NCBI RefSeq assembly: GCF_014851395.1
Contig: NW_024040596.1
Location: 6,636,155 to 6,700,154, forward strand
DNA: 64,000 nucleotides
DNA from: Micropterus salmoides
Taxonomy: Eukaryota; Chordata; Actinopteri; Centrarchiformes; Centrarchidae
Direction: 5' to 3'
The stretch's first letter is position 1. Each line of letters begins with the position of its first letter. The notes below the pieces were generated by a model. That model saw nothing but the letters and a program-made list of their open reading frames with translations. It was not told where the DNA came from and did not search any database. The position numbers and the translations under genes are program-made. This document shows positions 40,501 to 47,591 of this stretch, piece after piece.

Positions 40501-43500
40501 AATACACAGACAAACATGTATGGTTGAGCTAATTTCAGAGGCACTAATTGCCTCTTCTTTTTATAGCCAATTGCAGTATGTTTTTTCATAATACTGAGCA
40601 TTCATTCACTCACTCTTTTCTACTGTTTGACTTCCCATAATGTGCAGATTTATTTCTAGCCTTTCTGGAATACGCTTGCCAATATTCAAATGCATGGAGT
40701 AATTATCCACCAAATCACACAATTACAGTGAGAGGAACGGATACAGTTAAATTCCTATTTCTAGAATATGATATCTTAAATATTTCAGGGTAACAACGGA
40801 TCCTTTCTAATGCAAAGTAATTACAAAGAACAACTGTGTTAGTGGCAATCAATTCATTATGTAGTTAGCTAAAACAGGGTATAACCCCATTGTGTGAACA
40901 AATGACATGGATGGTTTGTTTTATTGATGGCCAGTTGAAGCTTACAAAGCACTATGACCCACACCAATGTAACATTTAATTATTACAAGCTGACCCCAAG
41001 GGGCACAAAATACTGAATCCTAGGCATTCTCTATGGGCCCCTCCCTGCATCCTATTCATTTTAGTAGTTTGTGGGCCCTCCTCACATAACTGCCTTGTGT
41101 ACTCGCCTTTTACCCCCAGTCCTACATCCCTGCAGCAGCACTACTCGTGTTGGATGTGGGGCTAAAGCCCTAGGGTAGAAAATAAATAATGCAGACAGAA
41201 TACTTGGTGTACATAAAGTTATACAATTCAAAACAAAGCAAAGAATGCCGCTGCCTGCTCTGGCTGCTGCCTATACTGTAGCACACACTACTGAAAGGTA
41301 ACCATTTGCAGAATGTGTGGACTTTAAAACTATGTCAAAGTTATTTATGTCCCTATGTGGAGTTGTTGACTTTTTCAACCCAAATGCTGGAAAAGACAGA
41401 AGACTTCTAAAATCACACTAGGTTGATTGGAGCCATCAAAAACAGCCTCATAAACCTGTCCTTGGAGCAGACCTGTGGGCAAATCACCACACTACCAGTT
41501 TACTTCTCACAGTGAGTCTGTTTCATCATCCAGCATATTTGAGCAGAGACACTATGGAAGCAGACAGCTGGTCTTGAGTGGCCAATTATGTCCGTTTATC
41601 TCCCTTCCAGGCACAGCTGCGATCAAACAGAATGAAGAAACAGGATCAAACAGCGAGGCTAAAAATCATTCTTCCGTTTCGTTCACTTCTTTTTGCAGCT
41701 TCCCTCTGCCTTTTTCTGTCTCTGTTACTTCCTCCCCCTGTACTTCCATTCCTCCCTCCTGCCTCTCTCTCTGTATTTATATATATACTTCTTAGTCTCA
41801 CTATCCTTTCCTTGCTCATCTCTCCCAAGACAACGGAGCAGAGGCATCTGTAAAAGTTTACTGCTGATGAAGCTTTGTCGTGCATAGCCTACACTGAGCC
41901 TGAGTGTGTGCTCCAGTGGTTCTCAGTGTACCAGCGAAGAGATCTCAGAAGGAGCTAGAGGGGGGTCACCCGAAAAATGAAGATTCCTCTATTGTCAACA
42001 GGTACTCTGGTGTCAGAGAAATAACCGAATATCAACAAGTCCCCATATCAAAATAGGAAAGTTTGTCAGTGCCTTTCAAAACAACACATATTAGCATTTT
42101 ATGGTGTAAAGACATGCTTATTTTTAGGAAACTAATTGTGGTTAAGTTTAGGGAAAGTTTGCAGTCATGGTTAAAAAAAGACTGCTGGTAGAAACTGGAG
42201 TCTAGATTTAACCTGAATGCCACACCTTCCCTTTGAAATTTTGCTGTGCAATAGAACCTCACTCCATACTTCCCACTTGGGCGTTGACTTTAAACAAGCT
42301 ATTGATCAAACGACCAGTTGTCATTTCTCTGGATAGGATAGGCTTGGAAATACTGTAGGTTTTACACACAGTCTCAGCAGTTATTACTGATTTGTGAAAA
42401 CCCAAACATTTAGAGGTCATGGAAATCTCCACACATAGCAGTTCCTTCCATGGCATCTTTTCACATCAGAGGTGAAATGTGATGTAAAGAATGCCTCCAC
42501 TGTGCTCAGCCTACACTGTTTTTCTCCAAAACAACATTTGGCAGACCACTCAGTCCAAGTCATGAGATCTGCAAAAGCCCCACTAACCTCCTGAATAAGC
42601 CCTAAATCAATAAAACCTATAATGCAACTAACTTCTCCACAGCTACTCTCTTCTGTCCCCTCTATTGCAATTAACTACACACACGTGACTCAAAGCAGAA
42701 AGTGGGCCTAGAGGTGAAATTAAAATTATTCTGCAATGTTAAGTCTGTTTTGTTTATAGACTGTGTCTAGCTTTTTGTATTGAAACATTGGTCATCAAGT
42801 TCAGCAGGGTTTTTGCTTCTATGCACATGATAATAAGTGGAGTTCCACGGTAAAATATTATGTTAATTGACTCTTCTTTGGAGGAGACATAATTACCCAT
42901 AAACGCTAGCAGCGAATTTAAGTGTTGATATCTTGATCTGCGTCACCACATGTAGGTAAAAAATGATTTTTCCGGTGTCTGCCTCGTGCGTAAAGATTGT
43001 TGGTATACGCACAAAAACGTACAAAGTACGTTGGTAATGCGTTTAACGTAGGTCTTTTGCCTTGCCCCTTTGATCTAGTGTACATCGCAGAGCTTGCACC
43101 GTTGCACACATCAGAGCCTGTGTGTATGCACAAAGATAAACTGCGGATGGGTGTTACAGGGTGTTATGCAGCTACAAACCCCACACGGACTCGGGGAGTA
43201 ACAGACCAAGTCAGCCAGCATCCTCGGTTGTTGGAGGCAGAATGAGACCCCCGTGCATCTGGAGCGCCGGTGCTGGTCTCCGGTAAACTGAGACAGTAGC
43301 CCGGTTAGATTCACGCCACCTCCTCGCACAACCGGCAATAATATTGTGTAGCCCTGTTGCATGCAACTGCCAGCCCTGAGGTAAAAGTCTTTCAAGGAAT
43401 GTAATAAGTACATTACATGGACAACTTAAGAGATAAAACAAGTACGATGAAGTCACTATAAATTCTATTGAGCCGCTACCTTACAGACCACTGGCACTCA

Positions 43501-44393
43501 CATTAGTCTCGATATGAAGAATATAGGAACATTATAGCGATTTTTCATTATTCAACAGCTCTCCCGAGGACAGTCATTTATTAAGCTGCACATTAAAATC
43601 CACAGTATACGGTTAAGATGTTTTTTCAAGACTACAAAAAAAAAAAAAGAAATCAATATTGACATCAAGCCAACATCCCAAAATACTGAAGTTATTATAG
43701 GACGGAGTGAAGCCAGCAGTGGAGTGGAACGATGAAAAATGTGCAGGTGATGATGATACTTGTAAAATCACCTTTGTTAGAAAGTTGTCTGCCTATACAA
43801 ACGGGCGACATCGGGCTTTAAAACTAACGCAAATGACTTTCAGGAAATTAATTAAGGCTTTTGTTAGAAAAAAGTCACTGACCTTGTTAACTTTGATCAC
43901 TCATTACAAGTTGTTTAATCATTTTTTTAATACCTTGCCGCCTCTGGTGCCGACCGAGTCAAGACTGGAGATCCTGTAGCAGAGATCTCCCTCATAATTG
44001 TGCAAAAACTGAGCTAATCACTGTCCCACCGGCACAATGATTATCAACGCATTATTTGAAAAGGAAGGCAGGTTTGGGTATCCCGTTGTCACAAAGTGCT
44101 CAATGATTTTGGTTTCCCAAAAAATTGAATCTTTACATTTATTACGCATTTTGGTTTGACGTGGAAACAGAACTTTTCCATCCCTGATGCGTTTTATATT
44201 AACACCATACTTGTGATGTGGATTAGTAAAAGGTTCACTGGAAAAGCGGTTTAATTTCCATTTAACACCTACTCGTGACAGTGTGATTTGAGCGGGCAGC
44301 AAAAGTGTCAAACTTACCTCCTTCCTCTGCTTTTACTGCTGAAGGCAAAATAAAGGCCAGTAAACATCCACAAAGCCATACGAATAAATCCAT
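5156..44393 (-). CDS. nrp2: Neuropilin-2, first seven coding exons (3' part outside window)
   Basis: This is the span of a split gene: join of 44393-44318, 32495-32315, 20081-19900, 12773-12546, 10073-9918, 9816-9647 and 5311-5156 on the minus strand. The joined frame gives 383 residues: signal peptide (1 to about 22), CUB1 (about 30-145), CUB2 (about 150-268) and the start of the b1 F5/8C domain (from C278). Matches to neuropilin-2 rather than neuropilin-1 include VLNFNPHFEIEK, ADLLGKHC, AGFSLRYEIFKTG, ILSL.FHTDMAVAKDGFSARY and STNGEDWMVYRHGKNHK. Family knowledge: neuropilins are type I membrane co-receptors that pair with plexins (semaphorin-3 signalling in axon guidance) and VEGF receptors (vascular and lymphatic growth). 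All splice borders are GT/AG with phases 1,2,1,1,1,0,0. The b2, MAM, membrane and tail exons are missing because the window ends. Teleosts usually carry nrp2a and nrp2b; which one this is cannot be decided here. Confidence 0.96.
6480..6890 (+). mobile_element. LINE 3' remnant (end of ORF2 plus tail)
   Basis: On the plus strand, about 6505-6569 reads SGEAETISTFKSTLKAFLFDKP followed by a stop, which resembles the C-terminal end of LINE reverse-transcriptase ORFs (families with a FKS.LK.FLF ending). A 3' UTR-like stretch follows and ends in an (ATT)n-type tail at about 6846-6879. The element is truncated at its 5' end, as is usual for LINE copies, and lies antisense to nrp2 in intron 6. The family (L2-like, Rex-like or other) is not resolved. 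Confidence 0.6.
7839..7867 (+). repeat. (CA)n microsatellite
   Basis: A pure CA run in intron 6, within a broader CA-rich stretch (about 7630-7870). Confidence 0.95.
8887..8972 (+). repeat. (CT)22 followed by (AC)n
   Basis: A pure CT tract at 8887-8930 is followed after a short spacer by an AC tract at about 8953-8972. In nrp2 RNA the CT part reads as a GA-rich segment. Confidence 0.95.
9647..9816 (-). CDS. nrp2: nrp2 coding exon 6: start of b1 F5/8C (discoidin) domain
   Basis: The exon encodes residues 275 (shared) to 331: FHCSNAFGLESGKITDDQI, TASSSFYDGHW, ARLNYNDNGWTPNEDS, REYIQ. C278 is the first cysteine of b1 and should pair with one encoded past the window. The b1 pocket that binds C-terminal arginines of VEGF and processed semaphorins uses, in NRP1 numbering, Y297, W301, T316 and D320 from this segment. 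Here the aligned residues are F300, W305, T320 and D324, so the first Tyr is Phe, followed directly by Tyr301. Acceptor CTTGTAG ends at 9817; donor CAG|GTACGA starts at 9646 and leaves phase 0. Confidence 0.96.
9817..9917 (-). other. nrp2 intron 5 (101 bp)
   Basis: This is a very short intron between exons 5 and 6, with donor GTAAGT and a pyrimidine-rich stretch before acceptor TTGTAG. Its boundaries are fixed by the conserved protein on both sides. Confidence 0.95.
9918..10073 (-). CDS. nrp2: nrp2 coding exon 5: end of CUB2 and a2-b1 linker
   Basis: The exon encodes residues 223 (shared) to 275 (shared): GPLIGRYCGT, ILSLSFHTDMAVAKDGF, then SARYNMTHKEVSE. C231 closes the CUB2 disulfide with C209, and D253 is the third predicted calcium ligand. 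The linker holds a sequon N266-M-T; human NRP2 reads YYLVHQE at this place, whereas NRP1 has NYS. Acceptor TTGACAG ends at 10074 and donor A|GTAAGT starts at 9917. Only 101 bp separate it from exon 6. Confidence 0.96.
10074..12545 (-). other. nrp2 intron 4
   Basis: A 2.5-kb intron. Its plus strand is strongly pyrimidine-rich at about 10200-10390 and 11130-11510, and it has a (GT)n stretch at about 10561-10579. No exon or mobile element was recognised. Confidence 0.85.
12546..12773 (-). CDS. nrp2: nrp2 coding exon 4: first part of CUB2 (a2)
   Basis: The exon encodes residues 147 (shared) to 223 (shared). It starts SDCSRNFTSPSG, where N153-F-T is an N-glycosylation sequon also present in human NRP2. 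It continues ESPGFPDKYPHNLEC, then FDLENDPLPGGEGDCKYDWLEVWDG. Cysteines C150, C176 and C209 fit the CUB pattern. E198 and D212 align with the calcium ligands of the NRP1 a2 domain, whose third ligand (D253) is in the next exon. Acceptor TCTCAG ends at 12774 and donor G|GTGAGC starts at 12545. The exon is GC-rich with runs of C and G against an AT-rich intron. Confidence 0.96.
15211..15363 (+). repeat. Two (GT)n microsatellites
   Basis: GT runs at 15211-15232 and about 15303-15363 (interrupted by GAGTGTAGGTGCGTAG) in intron 3. Confidence 0.95.
16550..16740 (+). repeat. Interspersed repeat with GGTCCCCACAA motif, intron 3
   Basis: The words TTCCCATTTAGGTCAAAAGC, TGGTCCCCACAAGTAAAC, GGTTAAGGTCAAGTTAG and GGGTTGGGC, followed closely by (GT)n, match a repeat type often seen in fish genomes next to GT microsatellites. 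It is diverged and non-coding. Confidence 0.45.
16767..16816 (+). repeat. (GT)n with GCGT interruptions
   Basis: A GT tract with an embedded GCGTGCGTGC block, adjoining the interspersed repeat at 16550-16740. Confidence 0.95.
17455..17508 (+). repeat. 33-bp-period direct repeat
   Basis: A 21-bp word beginning TCCCACTAAGTGATTATACA occurs at 17455-17475 and again at 17488-17508, a two-copy duplication inside intron 3. Confidence 0.9.
17984..18034 (+). repeat. SINE or LINE tail fragment, intron 3
   Basis: The segment GTAAGTTGCTTGGGGTAAAAGCATCAGCT followed by an AT-rich end is a diverged version of the tail shared by the four SINE copies; no head or promoter boxes are recognisable in front of it. 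Confidence 0.5.
19062..19195 (+). repeat. Opposed (CA)n and (TG)n pair
   Basis: A (CA)n tract at 19062-19092 and a (TG)n tract at 19171-19195 are separated by 78 bp, an inverted arrangement able to fold back on itself. Confidence 0.9.
19900..20081 (-). CDS. nrp2: nrp2 coding exon 3: second half of CUB1 (a1)
   Basis: The exon encodes residues 86 (shared) to 147 (shared): YDYVEIHDG, then ADLLGKHC and IISSGPSLHIKFVSDY, ending RYEIFKT. Acceptor CTACAG ends at 20082 and donor G|GTAAAG starts at 19899. C107 completes the second CUB1 disulfide. YDYVEIHDG matches the calcium-site and ligand loop region typical of CUB domains. One unusual residue is Ser108 right after C107, where human NRP1 and NRP2 have Gly (CGNIAP or CGKIAP). 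Confidence 0.96.
20934..21094 (-). mobile_element. tRNA-derived SINE copy with internal deletion, intron 2
   Basis: Read on the minus strand it begins TGGTGATGGTGCAGTGGGTA (A-box-like), runs through GAGACC and TGTGTCCCTGAGCAAGACAC, and ends with the tail TTTGGATAAAAGCGTCAGCT. Compared with the copy at 47416 it lacks about 32 bp that contain the GGTTCAA-type B box. It is in the same orientation as nrp2. Confidence 0.8.
21167..21207 (+). repeat. 16-bp tandem repeat, 2.6 copies
   Basis: TACAAGAAATTATTAA is repeated at 21167-21182 and 21183-21198, with a third partial copy to about 21207. It lies just beyond the SINE copy in intron 2. Confidence 0.9.
26109..26425 (+). repeat. Cluster of GT, CA and compound GT/GA microsatellites
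   Basis: GT at 26109-26130, CA at 26210-26241, GT at 26343-26398 and GA at 26398-26425, all within about 320 bp of intron 2. The intervening DNA contains a repeated CATTGATCAGG word (about 26183 and 26262). Confidence 0.95.
28345..28480 (+). repeat. (GA)n and (TG)n pair
   Basis: A GA run at about 28345-28374 and a TG run at about 28445-28480 in intron 2, at the end of a long purine-rich block. Confidence 0.95.
28862..29235. mobile_element. Foldback/MITE-like interspersed repeat in intron 2
   Basis: The left part (AGTTGAGGAAAAGACTCATACC at 28921-28942) and right part (GGTATCAGTCTTCTTATCTCACAC at about 29210-29234) are imperfect inverse complements. They enclose CCACTCTCATGTCTGTGCAG and TTAGCTTAGCA motifs. 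I recognise this arrangement from common spiny-rayed-fish repeats, but I cannot name the family with certainty. There is no coding capacity. Confidence 0.55.
30006..30047 (+). repeat. (GT)21 microsatellite
   Basis: A pure GT tract in intron 2. Confidence 0.95.
32315..32495 (-). CDS. nrp2: nrp2 coding exon 2: first half of CUB1 (a1)
   Basis: The exon encodes residues 26 (shared) to 86 (shared), starting SEPCGGHLDASDAGYIT and ending EIEKLDC. It is bounded by acceptor CCATCCAG (ending 32496) and donor G|GTAAAG (32314). CUB hallmarks are C30 and C57 (a disulfide pair in the family), the TPGYP turn, and the VLNFNPHFEIEK strand that is nearly identical to mammalian neuropilin-2. C85 near the end pairs with C107 in the next exon. 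The a1 domain contacts the semaphorin-3 Sema domain in the family. The exon has clearly higher GC than its AT-rich flanks. Confidence 0.96.
34141..34162 (+). repeat. (AC)11 microsatellite
   Basis: A pure AC tract in intron 1. Confidence 0.95.
35765..35803 (+). repeat. (GT)n microsatellite
   Basis: A pure GT tract in intron 1, followed by purine-rich DNA. Confidence 0.95.
37531..37564 (+). repeat. (CA)17 microsatellite
   Basis: A pure CA tract inside a purine-rich block of intron 1 that also contains a short GA run at about 37384-37404. Confidence 0.95.
44318..44393 (-). CDS. nrp2: nrp2 coding exon 1: start codon and signal peptide
   Basis: The exon encodes residues 1-25 plus the first base of codon 26. 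It opens MDLFVWLCGCLLAFILPSAVKA, a short N-region followed by a hydrophobic core and a small-residue cleavage site (likely after VKA, residue 22), as expected for a secreted or type I membrane protein. The start ATG at 44393 has A at -3 and G at +4, a strong initiation context. The frame stays open for about 100 codons upstream, but it contains no other in-frame ATG, so this Met is the first available. The donor reads G|GTAAGT at 44317. Human neuropilin-2 also begins MD and has a leader of similar length, with its first CUB cysteine about two residues earlier. Confidence 0.9.
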
Positions 44394-45430
44394 CTTTTCC
44401 CCCTCGGATGTGGAAAACCACCTCTTCTCCTCCTCTGTGGTTTTATTCAGTATATCTGACACAAAGCTCGAGTCCAAAGTCCCCTTTTCCAGTTCTTTAT
44501 TTATTTGAAGCGCAACACAAATAGTGCCCCAAATCCACCACAAATGTCGGGTTGCGTTCGCAGGGCTCTCCAAGAATATATTGCGCTGGTTGAACAGTAT
44601 TTGCACAGTATTTGTACAAGCTTTGTGAGTGTGTGCTTCTTCTTTTGGAAAAAAAACAACTGCGCAAATTGATCTGAAATCAATTTCTATTGTAAACACA
44701 TTTTAAAGCCTCACAATCCATTGCGGTGAGCGCAGCCGGCTGCACTGTGTCCCCCTGTCAGTAAAAACGCGCGTGGGAATAAAACCTTGCCGACACGGTC
44801 GTTGACAAAATCATAAATTTCAAACAAAGTGGAAATCACCGGTTGAAAACACCAGGAACAAATGCAACCATTGAGTTTGACAAAATCTGAAAAAAGTAAC
44901 TAGAGTGGTTCCTCCTCCTTTCGATAAACCCCCCAAATCTTTTGCTCTGGCTGTCTTTCCCAAATTGCGCAACTAGTTGGTAAAATTATTAAAAAAGAAA
45001 CAAAATCCCATGGATTTCCCTCTTAACATACTGTCCCGATAACGGTTCGTTCTTGCGCAAAAGATAACACAAGATCTCCTGGATGAGGCAGCTCCGGCGT
45101 GCGTGCGTAAAACTGATCGGGAGAAAATAAACGTGCAGCCTCTCCTCTCTCCTCCTGCAAACTGCGTTTCCTCGCTGAAACACGCTCTTCTATGTCCGCT
45201 CCCTTCCTCTCTCTCTCTCTCTCCTCAACGCTCAGTATGTCTCTCTCTCTCTCGTTCCCTCTCCCGGCAGCTCCGGCAGTGCGCTCCTTCCCCTCCGATC
45301 TCCGCCGGGTTTGTGGCAGCGGGCAGGACTGCTCACTCTGTCCCCAGTCTCGGTGTGCGTGCACGCCATGCGCGCGATCGTGTATCGGATTACAGTAGGC
45401 ACCTCGGCCCGCCTCCATATAGCCCCCTCA
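44394..45430 (-). promoter_or_regulatory. nrp2: Presumed nrp2 5' UTR and CpG-rich promoter region
   Basis: The kilobase upstream of the start codon is the only long CpG-dense stretch near the gene. The interval of about 45260-45420 is especially rich (CCGCCGGG, GCGGGC, CGCGCGATCG), unlike the AT-rich neighbours. It also carries two (CT)n blocks on the plus strand (about 45207-45223 and 45239-45252), which read as GAGA repeats in the sense of the gene. A TATA-like CTATATGG (sense) lies at about 45415-45422 but overlaps an ATG. I place the transcription start somewhere here by inference; no cap site can be read from sequence. Confidence 0.5.
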
Positions 45431-46211
45431 CTGATTAAAGAGCAGTTTCATCTCCCTTTCACTCCCTTCTCCCTCTCTTTTTGCCTCACCCTCTTGTACC
45501 TTTCTGTATCTTTCCCACTCTCTCCCTGTGGTACATTTATATCAAATTTATATCTTTCTATCTTCTACCTATCTTCCCATTTCACTCATCTTCCTTTCCT
45601 TTCTCTATCTAGGTACTCCCTCCTTTCCTCTTTTATGTCCTTCCCATCTCTCTCTTTCTCCCTCCACCTTTCTCTTTGAATAGAGGGAGGTGGAAATAAG
45701 AAAGGCAGAACACAGGGAAAGAAGGGGCCCACAGCACAGCTTTATGAGCTTTTGTAGTAGTGCTGGGAGCTTTAAAAGGAAAGTAATGCTGGTTTATAGC
45801 ATTACTACGGAAACACCAACCATGTGCATGTATAAAACAATGAAAACGGAAAAGATTATGATGAGTAATTAAGTAATCAAATACCGAAAATACTTGACTA
45901 ATAATATTAGACTTATGATAAAGTTTAACAGCAGAATTTTCTTTTCTGTTAAAAATAATTACTTGTCACGCATAGCAGCCATTGTGGTAAAAATGGTTGA
46001 GCTCTTAAATGAAAACATTCACTCACACCTTCCTGCACACACACTCACACTCTCTTGTCTGCAGGCCAATGCAAAAAGCTGTTTACCAAGGGGACATAGG
46101 TTAGTCGCAAATAGAATCTATACAACAAGATATAGACAGCAATAGGACGCTGACATACTCACACACACATACACACACTTACAAATCAACATGTTCACAG
46201 GCATGGACATG

Positions 46212-46213
<2 letters not shown>

Positions 46214-46243
<30 letters not shown>
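46214..46243 (+). repeat. (CA)n microsatellite
   Basis: A pure CA tract about 1.8 kb upstream of the nrp2 start codon. Confidence 0.95.
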
Positions 46244-46247
<4 letters not shown>

Positions 46248-47415
46248 AATAGCCGGGGAATTTCACGGGAATTGGATGAATTTTTGCACACCTATTGTTT
46301 CAAACGTGATACAATTTCACTCTCTTTTCTGGTTTTCTCTCTCTCTCTCTCTCGTTCCCTCTCAGTAGTATAATACAGGGAGGAGGACTGTGGGAGGTGT
46401 GTTTTAAAGCCTGTAGCAACACCAAAGCTTGTGGTCTGAAAAACTAACCAAATCTTGGCTCACGCACTGCCTTCCCAGGACACACCCTGCACACATTCAC
46501 ACACAGATGCACACACATACAGGCCATAATGACACAGCTGAACTCACCATTGACCACTCAGTAAAACTCCTGCAGTGCACTGAGTTATCTCGTGGGAAGA
46601 AAATCCCTATTTAAACCACCACAGAGAAGAAAAACACACGATTGCTGATGCTTTTTTTTCACAACACAATTATTTATAGTCAGCCTGAACTTTTCTGACA
46701 CAGGCGTTTCTGAGAACAAGCAATCTTAAACAGTGACATTTATTTCACAGTCCTGGCTGAGGGAGCTAGGAGTGTAAATCAGCCATATTATAATTTCCTG
46801 ATCAGTTTTACTTTTACTGTAATAGGCCTAAAACTACCATTGTGAGTGAATGACTGGTCTCATTTCAGGACAGTGACATGTGACACACGCACGCAGGCTC
46901 ACATACACATCATCAAACTGTCACTCAGATGTTTCCTAACATCTCTGGAGGTCTGAAGGTATTAAGTTCTTTTTCCATGACAGGTCTGTGTGTGTGTGTG
47001 TGTGTGAAAGAGAGAGTAACAGTCACCCTACTCATTCCTTTGGTCCCTCTAGTCATACAAACTCTTTAACCGGTCCCTCTCTCCCCTCGTCCTGTGTCTC
47101 TCCACTGAAACTAAACCTACCTTAGCCCAACTGGAATCTGTCAAGTGTTGAGAGAACTGAGAAATCACATGCAAATATCAATGTAACATTCCACTGAGTT
47201 ATTAGAAATGTCTTATTTTGACCAATAAAGAACAGATAGGTGCAGCATAGGTGCAGCAAATTGCGCCCGGTACGGTCCTGTCCTTTAAGCTTGAAATTGT
47301 GAACTTTGTATGAACCAAAAACAGCCTTATTTACCTTAAGCAGTGATGTTTATTTTATCATTAAAATATTATTTAATTCGAATTCAAAGTTTTACATGAA
47401 AACAATGTTTTATGG

Positions 47416-47591
47416 GGGTGGTGATGGAGCAGTGGGTAAGACACATGCCTTTGGTGTGAGAGACCGGGGTTCAATTCCCCACTGTGACCCATCTACCAAT
47501 GTGTCCCTGACACTCAACTCCTATTGTGACATGTATAGCAAATGTAAGTCACTTTGGATAAAAGTGTCAGGTAAATTAATAAATGTAATCC
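47416..47591 (+). mobile_element. tRNA-derived SINE copy, upstream region
   Basis: It has an A-box-like GAGCAGTGGGTAAGAC, a B-box-like GGTTCAATTCC, CCACTGTGACCC, and the tail TTTGGATAAAAGTGTC, followed by an AATAAATG end. The middle segment between TGTGTCCCTGA and the tail is shorter than in the copy at 51876. It belongs to the same family as the copies at 20934, 51876 and 56742. Confidence 0.8.

Larger units (their letters stand above)
32496..44317 (-). other. nrp2 intron 1
   Basis: An 11.8-kb first intron between the signal-peptide exon and CUB1. It holds microsatellites, purine-rich tracts at about 35870-36010, 37375-37760 and 38860-39110, and a locally CpG-rich block at about 42940-43420. 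Large first introns of developmental genes often contain enhancers, but no specific element can be proved from one sequence. Confidence 0.85.

Noticed and set aside
41910..41960. CAGTGGTTCTCAG-like start of a hAT transposon
   Set aside because: No matching inverted end or target duplication was found downstream; the match is too short to call.
43250..43290. GGAGCGCCGGTGCTGG resembling an RE1/NRSF silencer site
   Set aside because: The half-sites do not match the order and spacing of the canonical 21-bp RE1 motif.
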